A stretch of DNA of 64,000 bases from Eustoma russellianum (Eukaryota; Streptophyta; Magnoliopsida; Gentianales; Gentianaceae), in assembly GCA_036186865.1 (NCBI GenBank), contig AP025043.1, positions 34,061,657-34,125,656 of the forward strand, in the 5' to 3' direction. Shown one piece after another: positions 56,924 to 64,000 of this stretch. The first letter of the stretch is position 1. Every line of letters begins with the position of its first letter. Position numbers and translations under genes: made by a program. The notes beneath the pieces are model-generated. The model ran no database searches, was not told the DNA's origin, and was given only the letters and a program-made list of their open reading frames with translations.

Positions 56924-59900
56924 TCAGTTCTTAAGCTCAACAATGAGCACCCATTTAGGAGAAACATCCATTGGTTCATCTTGCACATGTTTGGTTAGAA
57001 AAGAACCAACATCAAAACCAAGTTGAAAACCATTAATCCTCTTGGTTTGGCTCCTTGTCAACGGCCCCTTATGGTTAAGGGCACCTTGTGCAAGCTCCTC
57101 ATTAGGGGGCTGCTCTTCAGCCTCATCAATCCCCCCCTCCTCAAAAGGATTCGCCCTCGAATCATCAAGATAAAAATGCTCAAAAGGGGAAAGATCACTT
57201 ACATTGAAGGTGTTGGAAACTGAACCATACCTGTCTGGAGGAAGATCAAGCACATAAGCATTTGGACCAACCTTTTGAATGACCTTAAAAGGTCCATCTC
57301 CTCTAGGCATAAGCTTGGACTTCCTCTCCTTTGGAAACCATTCCTTCCTTAAATGCAACCAAACAAGATCTCCAGGATAAAACACAACATCTTTTCTATG
57401 CTTGTTAGCTTGTTTGGCATACTGTTTATTCTTTCTTTCAAGTTGGAGTTTAACCTTTTCATGCAACTTTTTGATCATTTCAGCTCGTTGTTTACCATCC
57501 ATGCTAGTACGCTCATCAATTGGAATAGGCAACAAATCAAGTGGGGAATGGGGTAGAAAACCATAGACAACTTCAAAAGGGGAATACAAAGACCCACTAT
57601 GAACGGCCCTATTGTAAGCAAACTCAATATGTGGTAAACATTCTTCCCAATTTTTTAGATTGCTTTGGATTAAAGCACGCAACATTTGTGACAAGGTCCG
57701 ATTTACCACCTCAGTTTGGCCATCTGTTTGTGGATGTGCAGTAGTAGAAAACAAAAGCTTAGTTCCCAACTTGCTCCAAAGCACACGCCAAAAATGACTC
57801 AAGAATTTACTGTCCCTATCACTAACAATTGTTTTAGGCATGCCATGCAATCGAACAACTTCTTTAAAGAACAGATTTGCAATGTAAGAAGCATCATCTA
57901 CTTTGTGACAAGCAATAAAGTGTGCCATCTTAGAGAATCTGTCTACCACAACAAAGACACTATCTCTACCACCTTTTGATCTAGGTAAGCCAAGAATAAA
58001 GTCCATAGAAATGTCCTCCCAAGGTGCACTAGGTACGTCCAAGGGTGTGTACAAACCATGAGGTTGTGTTTTGGACTTAGCTTGCCTACAAGTGATGCAA
58101 CTACTACAAGCCTTGGCAACATCTGATTTCATGTGAGGCCAAAAGAAATGTTCCTTTAAAGTTTCTAAAGTTTTAAAAACTCCAAAGTGTCCCATTAACC
58201 CGCCCCCATGTGCTTCCTTAACCAACAATTCACGCATTGATCCCTTAGGAATGCATAATCGTTTCTCCTTAAACAAATAGCCATCATGCAAATAAAATTT
58301 ACCAAAAGGAGAATCAACACATGCATCATAAATGGAAGCAAAATCAGAATCATCCTTATACAATTCCTTAACAAATTCAAAGCCAAGCAAGTGTGAAGAC
58401 AACTTAGTAATCAAAGTATACCTTCTAGACAAAGCATCAGCAACTATGTTATCTTTTCCTTGCTTATACTTAATGACATAAGGAAATTGCTCAATAAACT
58501 CAACCCACTTTGCATGCCTCTTATTCAGTTTTCCTTGACTTTTAAGGTACTTCAAACTTTCATGATCAGTATGAATGACAAACTCTTTGGGTTGCAAGTA
58601 GTGTTGCCAAGTTTGTAAGGACCTTACCAAAGCATACAACTCCTTATCATAAGTAGGATAGTTCAATGCAGCACCTTTCAACTTTTCACTAAAATAAGCA
58701 ATAGGATGCTTACCTTGGGTTAGAACAGCTCCAATTCCTACGCCACTTGCATCACACTCTATCTCAAATGTATCATCAAAGTTTGGCAACTTCAAGATAG
58801 GTGCTGTAGTGAGACGTCTTTTAAGCTCATCAAACGCCCTTTGTTGGGCTTCCCCCCAATGGAATCCAACCTCCTTCTTGACTATCTCATTCAATGGTGC
58901 GGCTACGGTTGAAAAGTCCTTGACAAACCGCCTATAAAAACCTGCCAAACCATGAAAGCTCCTCACTTCTCCCACACTCTTTGGTGTAGGCCATTCGAGG
59001 ATGGATTTCACCTTGTCTTGATCCATTTCAACCCCTGCAGAACTGATTACAAGACCAAGAAAAACAACTTTGTCCAAACAAAAAGAACATTTCTTAAAGT
59101 TAGCATAAAGTTTTTCTTTTCTTAGCTTTTCAAAAACAGCCCTTATGTGATCTAAATGCTCTTCTAAGGTCTTAGAATAGATCAAGATGTCATCAAAATA
59201 AACCACAACAAACTTCCCAATAAAAGCTCTCAAAACTTCATTCATTAGTCTCATGAATGTACTAGGTGCATTAGTTAACCCAAAAGGCATAACTAACCAT
59301 TCATACAATCCAAATTTAGTTTTAAAAGCTGTTTTCCATTCATCACCCTCTCTTATCCTTACTTGAAAATAACCACTTTTCAAATCAATTTTCGTATACC
59401 ATTGTGAACCATGCAACATATCAAGCATATCATCAAGTCTAGGAATGGGATACCTATACTTTACAGTGATTTTGTTGATGGCCCTACAATCTGTACACAT
59501 CCTCCAAGTGCCATCTTTTTTTGGAACAAGGATGACTGGCACTGCACTTGGACTCATACTTTCCCTTACCTTCTCCTTGGCCAAGAGATCCTCCACTTGC
59601 CTTTGTATCTCCTTTGTTTCCTCCGGATTGGCTCTATAAGCTGGCCTATTAGGTAGGACAGCCCCTGGAATAAAGTCAATGTGGTGCTCAATCCCTCTTA
59701 AAGGTGGCAACCCATGTGGTTCCTCCTCGGGAAACAAATCTGCAAATTCTTCCAACAAAGAAACAACACCACTAGGCAAGGTAGATGGTAAGTCATTCTT
59801 AGAAAACAAGCATGCAACACTATCTTTGTAAAGCATCACCAAAACAGTTTTATTATCATACAATGCATGTGTAACTTCACGAGATTTTGCAAAGAAAGCA

Positions 59901-61885
59901 TGCTTCTTAGGTGGACGTGAAATTTGTGGGGTGGATGCTTGTGAAAGTGTTTGAACCGTGGGTGAGAGTGGACTGATTTGGGCCGTGGGTTGTGTACCCT
60001 TGGCCGAGGAGTTTGTGGCCTCCAAAAGGCTTCTTCTCTCCTTTTTAAGAACCTCTAAGAACCTTTTTTCAGCCTCCTTTTCCTTAGGATCTGAATGGTT
60101 CTTTTTCATCCTCTTAGCATCCTCATAAACTTTATGTGGAGACAATGCATGCAACTTAAACTTTTTGCCATTAAAAGTAAAAGCATACATGTTCAATCTA
60201 CCATCATAAATAACATGCTTGTCAAATTGCCAAGGTCTACCTAACAAAATATGACTAGCATGCATAGGAGCTACATCACACAAAATTTCATCTTTGTAGC
60301 CGCCTATAGATAAAGAAATCAGAACTTGTTTAGACACATGAATCTCACCACAATCATTTAGCCAAGATAACCTATAGGGATGGGAATGATCAATCATAGG
60401 TAAATCTAGCTTTCTAACAAGTTCAATACTTGCAACATTAGCACATGAACCACTATCAATAATTAAAGTGCAAGTTTTGCCTTTTACCAAACAATGGATG
60501 TGGAAAATGTTCTCCCTTTGCAAGCTTTCTTCTTCCTCCTTCATGTGTGCACTTAAGGCTTTTCTTACCACAAGAAAGTCCTTATATGCACCCTCTTCAT
60601 CACTCTTTATCTCCTCAGCTGAGTCCTCTTGGTATTCTTCCTTTGTGGCTTCTTCTTCCTCCTCTTCTGAATAGAATTCATTTGTTTCCTCAAGGTACAA
60701 CACTTTCTTGGCATTAGGGCAGTCCCTTGCATAATGCCCTCTCCCTCTACATTTAAAACACTCAATCTCCCTTGTCCTTGGAGGGTTTGCCTTGCCTTTG
60801 CCTTTGTCATTTTGACCTAGATTTGCACCATTGGTCCTTTGAGTGAAGTGTGGTTTATTTGGAGTGTTCTGGCTGTTTTGGCCGGGGGTGTTTGAACTTG
60901 GCCGTGCTCCTCCATTACCATTAGACCTAGGCTGCACTTTAGAAAAAGAAGAAGTATTAGTTCTAAAACCAAATCCACTAGTAGAAGAACGTACCTTTAA
61001 TTGCCGCTCAATTTTCTCAGCTTTGTGAACCATGGAATTTAGATCAACATAGGTAGTGAGTTCAAGTTGAAACCCAATCTCCTTATTAAGACCTCCCAAA
61101 AACCGAGCCATGGTTGCCTCCTCAGTTTCTTCAGTATCAGTTTTTATCAACAAACTCTCTAACTCCTTAAAGTATTCATCCACACTTTTGTTTCCTTGAG
61201 TTAGGCATTGCAACTTTTGGAACATGGATCTCTCGTAAGATTCTGGAATGAATTTCTTTCTCATCTCATATTTCATCTCATCCCAAGTTCCAATTGTGGG
61301 TTGTCTAGTCCTTCTTCTTATACTTTGAGTTTGGTCCCACCAAATCAAGGCATATTCCAAGAACTCTATACTTGCATATCTCACTTTTTGCAACTCGGTA
61401 TAGTTGGTATAGGAAAAGATCATGTCAACTTTTCTCTCCCACTCAATGTAGGCTTCAGGGTCACTTTTACCATAAAAAGGTGGAATGTTTATTTTGGTCT
61501 TCAAATAATCATCCTCTTGAGGCACATACCTCCTAGGTTGTATTCGGCCTTGAGGTCTCGGGTATACCTCCTCAACCTCTTCCTCTTCATAGTAGTCATT
61601 CCATTCCTCCCTAACAGGTTGTGGTCTCACTCCGTGTCTCCTATCTCCTCTACCCCTCGCTCCTCCTCTACCTCCCATGCTTGTGGATCCCTTAGGTTCA
61701 GTTCCACGGGATGTTTGGCCTTGGTTTTGCTGTGGGGGCTGTTCTTGGGTAGGGGGTGTGTTGGATGTCATCCTTGCTTCCCACTCATCCAACCTAGATT
61801 GCATGGTACTAAGCATTTGTGCCATCTTCTCCATGGAAAATTCCACTTTGTCTCCTCCTCCTTGGGTACTGTTTGACCCCTCCAT
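56924..61885 (-). CDS. gag-pol: G7 gag-pol polyprotein, intact (CRM-like chromovirus)
   Basis: One open frame. I prefer ATG 61885 (MEGSNSTQ) over the upstream ATG 61912, because a 3'-splice-like CAG precedes it. Residue numbers count from 61912. Gag domain 140-195; CCHC knuckle 385-398; protease IIDSGS near 484-489; RT with YFDD 905-908; RNase H D1054, E1091, D1116; integrase zinc H1235/H1242 and C1272/C1275; catalytic D1304, D1365, E1401 (D-D-35-E); GPF/Y-type module 1536-1557. No standard chromodomain follows; the tail (from about 1594, GPLTRSQTKRI) is encoded in the LTR, as in CRM elements, where a short CR motif replaces the chromodomain. No stop or frameshift is present. Confidence 0.95.
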   Translation of the reverse strand: MEGSNSTQGGGDKVEFSMEKMAQMLSTMQSRLDEWEARMTSNTPPTQEQPPQQNQGQTSRGTEPKGSTSMGGRGGARGRGDRRHGVRPQPVREEWNDYYEEEEVEEVYPRPQGRIQPRRYVPQEDDYLKTKINIPPFYGKSDPEAYIEWERKVDMIFSYTNYTELQKVRYASIEFLEYALIWWDQTQSIRRRTRQPTIGTWDEMKYEMRKKFIPESYERSMFQKLQCLTQGNKSVDEYFKELESLLIKTDTEETEEATMARFLGGLNKEIGFQLELTTYVDLNSMVHKAEKIERQLKVRSSTSGFGFRTNTSSFSKVQPRSNGNGGARPSSNTPGQNSQNTPNKPHFTQRTNGANLGQNDKGKGKANPPRTREIECFKCRGRGHYARDCPNAKKVLYLEETNEFYSEEEEEEATKEEYQEDSAEEIKSDEEGAYKDFLVVRKALSAHMKEEEESLQRENIFHIHCLVKGKTCTLIIDSGSCANVASIELVRKLDLPMIDHSHPYRLSWLNDCGEIHVSKQVLISLSIGGYKDEILCDVAPMHASHILLGRPWQFDKHVIYDGRLNMYAFTFNGKKFKLHALSPHKVYEDAKRMKKNHSDPKEKEAEKRFLEVLKKERRSLLEATNSSAKGTQPTAQISPLSPTVQTLSQASTPQISRPPKKHAFFAKSREVTHALYDNKTVLVMLYKDSVACLFSKNDLPSTLPSGVVSLLEEFADLFPEEEPHGLPPLRGIEHHIDFIPGAVLPNRPAYRANPEETKEIQRQVEDLLAKEKVRESMSPSAVPVILVPKKDGTWRMCTDCRAINKITVKYRYPIPRLDDMLDMLHGSQWYTKIDLKSGYFQVRIREGDEWKTAFKTKFGLYEWLVMPFGLTNAPSTFMRLMNEVLRAFIGKFVVVYFDDILIYSKTLEEHLDHIRAVFEKLRKEKLYANFKKCSFCLDKVVFLGLVISSAGVEMDQDKVKSILEWPTPKSVGEVRSFHGLAGFYRRFVKDFSTVAAPLNEIVKKEVGFHWGEAQQRAFDELKRRLTTAPILKLPNFDDTFEIECDASGVGIGAVLTQGKHPIAYFSEKLKGAALNYPTYDKELYALVRSLQTWQHYLQPKEFVIHTDHESLKYLKSQGKLNKRHAKWVEFIEQFPYVIKYKQGKDNIVADALSRRYTLITKLSSHLLGFEFVKELYKDDSDFASIYDACVDSPFGKFYLHDGYLFKEKRLCIPKGSMRELLVKEAHGGGLMGHFGVFKTLETLKEHFFWPHMKSDVAKACSSCITCRQAKSKTQPHGLYTPLDVPSAPWEDISMDFILGLPRSKGGRDSVFVVVDRFSKMAHFIACHKVDDASYIANLFFKEVVRLHGMPKTIVSDRDSKFLSHFWRVLWSKLGTKLLFSTTAHPQTDGQTEVVNRTLSQMLRALIQSNLKNWEECLPHIEFAYNRAVHSGSLYSPFEVVYGFLPHSPLDLLPIPIDERTSMDGKQRAEMIKKLHEKVKLQLERKNKQYAKQANKHRKDVVFYPGDLVWLHLRKEWFPKERKSKLMPRGDGPFKVIQKVGPNAYVLDLPPDRYGSVSNTFNVSDLSPFEHFYLDDSRANPFEEGGIDEAEEQPPNEELAQGALNHKGPLTRSQTKRINGFQLGFDVGSFLTKHVQDEPMDVSPKWVLIVELKN
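57129..57142 (-). promoter_or_regulatory. G7 polypurine tract
   Basis: GAGGAGGGGGGGAT on the minus strand, directly before LTR start TGATGAGG, and within pol (it encodes EEGGI). Confidence 0.88.
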
Positions 61886-63632
61886 GGCAACCTGAAACGC
61901 TTTCACAAACAAGAAAAGAAGAAAACTAACACAAGAAACAAAAGTGAGTTGTTAGTGAAAACAAAAAGGAAAACGAAAATCTGCTTGGCCTTTTTTTTTG
62001 TCCTCCCTTGTTTTCTCTCAATTGTTCAAGTGTTTTTCCTTGGCCAATCGTGAGCTAGGACCTCTTAAGGCAAGTCCCAAATTGGCTAACCGCAATCTGT
62101 TTCGTTTTCTGTCCTTGCAAGCTTCTTTTGCCTTCAAAAACACCAATTGATCAACAAGTGGTAAAACAGCTTCAAGAAATCTAGAGCACAATTTTTAAAC
62201 ACACTTAATAACTATGATTCAAAGAAACAAGAAACCAAAAGTGATGTAGTTGGCTGAACCAAAGAATTGCTAGGGGTTGTCCTGGGCAATCTTTAATTAA
62301 ACCAACTTATGCAATATCAAATGCAAGTTCTTTGATTGATAGTATGAATGCGTATCCAAGGTTGAGAATTGAAGGTTTTATGTGTGTTGTTTTGGGGCAA
62401 ACACACGGTTTTGTTTTGCTTTTGTCAACTTGGATAGTAGATGCAAAAAGAATGGAACTTTTGTACAAAAGGAACTTCTTTTCTCTTCCTTTCTTTGTGC
62501 ACTTCTTTTTTTTGTTTGGCCTTTTTTTTTTGTCCTCCCTTGTTTTCTCTCAATTGTTCAAGTGTTTTTCCTTGGCCAATCGTGAGCTAGGACCTCTTAA
62601 GGCAAGTCCCAAATTGGCTAACCACAATCTGTTTCGTTTTCTGTCCTTGCAAGCTTCTTTTGCCTTCAAAAACACCAATTGATCAACAAGTGGTAAAACA
62701 GCTTCAAGAAATCTAGAGCACAATTTTTAAACACACTTAATAACTATGATTCAAAGAAACAAGAAACCAAAAGTGATGTAGTTGGCTGAACCAAAGAATT
62801 GCTAGGGGTTGTCCTGGGCAATCTTTAATTAAACCAACTTATGCAATATCAAATGCAAGTTCTTTGATTGATAGTATGAATGCGTATCCAAGGTTGAGAA
62901 TTGAAGGTTTTATGTGTGTTGTTTTGGGGCAAACACACGGTTTTGTTTTGCTTTTGTCAACTTGGATAGTAGATGCAAAAAGAATGGAACTTTTGTACAA
63001 AAGGAACTTCTTTTCTCTTCCTTTCTTTGTGCACTTCTTTTTTTTTGTTGTTTTTGTGCACGTTTTCTTTGCTTCTCTTTTCCTTTTTTTTTTTTGACGT
63101 TCAAAGCAGCCTTGATGCAACCTTTGTTTGCTTTTGCGAGAATCAGTTGTGTATGCTCGAAAGATGATCCTTTTTGTGTTTGTATGGATGTGTAGTAGAG
63201 CAAAGATTTTCCTTGGATACCAATACAACCAAAACAAACAAACTTGTATTCAATATCACACAAGCAAATTTAATTAAAAGCTTCGTTAACAACAAGGTAT
63301 TTGACTCAAAGGTAGCTTCTTTTAGGCCTTGGACTGATTTTTAGATGGAGTTAAATCCTATTCAATGCAAACAACAATGAGCCTATGATTAAGTGTGTTA
63401 AAGATGAGATCTTTAATGATAGGTGATCAATATTGATGCAAAAGGTGAAGCCTTTTTTTGTGGTTTTCGTTGGACTGAAGAAAAGAACAATCTTTGTTTT
63501 TGTTTTTGATGAAATGAAGCAAAAGATCAATTTTTTTTTTGTCAAGAAACGTTTTTTTTTTTGAATGATTGAGAATAACAAGAATGACACAAATGACACA
63601 AGAAAAGATATTTGAGATGAAGATAAACGAGA
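61886..63632 (-). other. G7 leader between PBS and gag, with internal duplication
   Basis: About 1.75 kb, non-coding, T- and A-rich. A segment of about 531 bases occurs twice in tandem. It carries two copies of one conserved block (62252-62303 and 62783-62835) and one copy of another (63276-63318). A polypyrimidine stretch ending in CAG (61892-61894) directly precedes the gag ATG. Confidence 0.8.
61987..63049 (-). repeat. 531-bp tandem duplication in the G7 leader
   Basis: Copy 1 begins GGCCTTTTTTTTTGTCC at 61987 and copy 2 at 62518; they match base for base over long stretches apart from homopolymer length. G2 has the segment once. Confidence 0.9.
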
Positions 63633-63644
63633 GCTCTGATACCA
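63633..63644 (-). promoter_or_regulatory. G7 primer-binding site (initiator tRNA-Met)
   Basis: TGGTATCAGAGC on the minus strand, two bases from the 5' LTR. Confidence 0.9.
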
Positions 63645-63646
63645 CT

Positions 63647-64000
63647 TGATACGAATATGGTTCGTATGTTGATGTTGTCCCGATCTTTCTTCACTCTCCA
63701 AACGTCCCTCAAGCCTTGAATGTGATGGACAATGGTGCCAAGCAACCACCTTCCTTTCAAGCCTCCAAATCCGTTTGGTTGGGTGTGTTTCAATCCTCCC
63801 AATCCAACCAGTCACTCCTAATCCTTGGATTGTGGATCACCAACAAGGAACACACAATCCTTAATTGGGTCTAGCCTTGATTTAGATATGTGTAAACCAA
63901 AGGAAAAACACAAACTTTTATTCAAGAAAACTCAAGAACAAAAGATAACATAAAACACTAGGGTTTTTAGTTCAAAGATGAAAAATAGTCTTGTATGGAC
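63647..64000 (-). repeat. G7 5' LTR, partial (window edge)
   Basis: Starts TGATACGAATATGG on the plus strand and repeats the 3' LTR sequence seen at 45420-45449 and 56404 onward. Cut by the end of the window after 354 of about 750 bases. Confidence 0.92.

Larger units (their letters stand above)
45420..57128 (-). repeat. G7 3' LTR (about 750 bp without S4)
   Basis: Pieces 45420-45449 and 56404-57128. It starts TGATGAGGC (minus, at 57128) straight after the PPT and ends CGTATCA at 45420. The last 68 or so codons of pol are inside it. S4 inserted 30 bases from its end and duplicated ATGTT. Confidence 0.85.
45420..64000 (-). mobile_element. G7: CRM-like element with intact gag-pol, split by S4, running off the right edge
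   Basis: On the minus strand: 5' LTR (from 63647 beyond the window), PBS, a leader with an internal duplication, one long gag-pol frame, PPT and a 3' LTR (57128 to 45420) split by S4. The coding part has no lesion. The 5' LTR is only partly visible, so the right target copy (expected CCATT near 64,400) cannot be seen. Confidence 0.9.

Noticed and set aside
62332..62682. Repeated small plus-strand ORF (MIDSMNAYPRL...) in the G2 and G7 leaders.
   Set aside because: It is antisense to the element, degenerates quickly and its repetition is due to the leader duplication.
1..64000. Host genes, tRNA genes, CRISPR arrays, or a new defence or biosynthetic system.
   Set aside because: Every long frame is gag or pol of a retrotransposon and the remainder is LTR or leader. 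Initiator tRNA-like words are 12-17 base primer-binding sites, not tRNA genes.

Overview
The window is plant nuclear DNA made almost entirely of nested LTR retrotransposons. I see no host gene, tRNA, rRNA or CRISPR array. Two groups are present. The S elements are Ty1/copia Sireviruses: pol order integrase-RT-RNase H, long LTRs of 2.6-3.0 kb, repeated GGGGGAG tracts before the 3' LTR, a gag with a CCHC knuckle and a long coiled coil, and no envelope-like ORF. The G elements are Ty3/gypsy chromoviruses, best matched to the CRM (centromeric) clade: LTRs start TGATGA, the pol tail runs into the LTR, and no ordinary chromodomain is visible. Every recognisable primer-binding site matches the 3' end of initiator tRNA-Met. 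The host is a flowering plant with a repeat-rich genome. A pericentromeric position is possible but is only an inference from the CRM-like elements.

Layout from left to right. S1 (+, 1-6179) is a Sirevirus whose 5' part lies off the window. It sits in the gag of S2 (-, 6180-9889). S2 sits in the protease of G1 (-, 9890-14823). G1 sits in the gag of G2 (-, 14824-17471). This is a four-deep nest whose other halves should lie to the left of base 1. G2's 5' LTR is cut short and joined to G3 (17472-18471), a plus-strand LTR fragment of the G1 family. G3 abuts G4 (-, 18472-38097), a decayed element. G4's leader holds S3 (-, 24884-36067), a very young Sirevirus with TSD GTAGG and an in-frame deletion of the gag N-terminus. 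G4 itself inserted into G5 (+, 38098-45132), an older relative full of frameshifts. G5's 3' LTR carries S5 (41576-44605), a solo LTR of a different Sirevirus with TSD ATGTT. A short old LTR piece, G6, fills 45133-45419. G7 (-, 45420 to beyond 64000) is a CRM-like element with an intact gag-pol ORF of about 1650 codons. Its 3' LTR is split by S4 (-, 45450-56403), a full-length Sirevirus with intact gag and pol, LTRs of equal length that look identical, and TSD ATGTT.

Functionally, S4 has every part needed for autonomous transposition. G7 has intact proteins and a complete leader, although its 3' LTR is split. S3 has an intact pol but a Gag without its capsid-like domain, so it would need help in trans or could interfere with intact copies. 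All other copies are broken. Regulation resides in the LTRs (TATAAATA boxes) and in long leaders between PBS and gag, which share conserved blocks across the G families.
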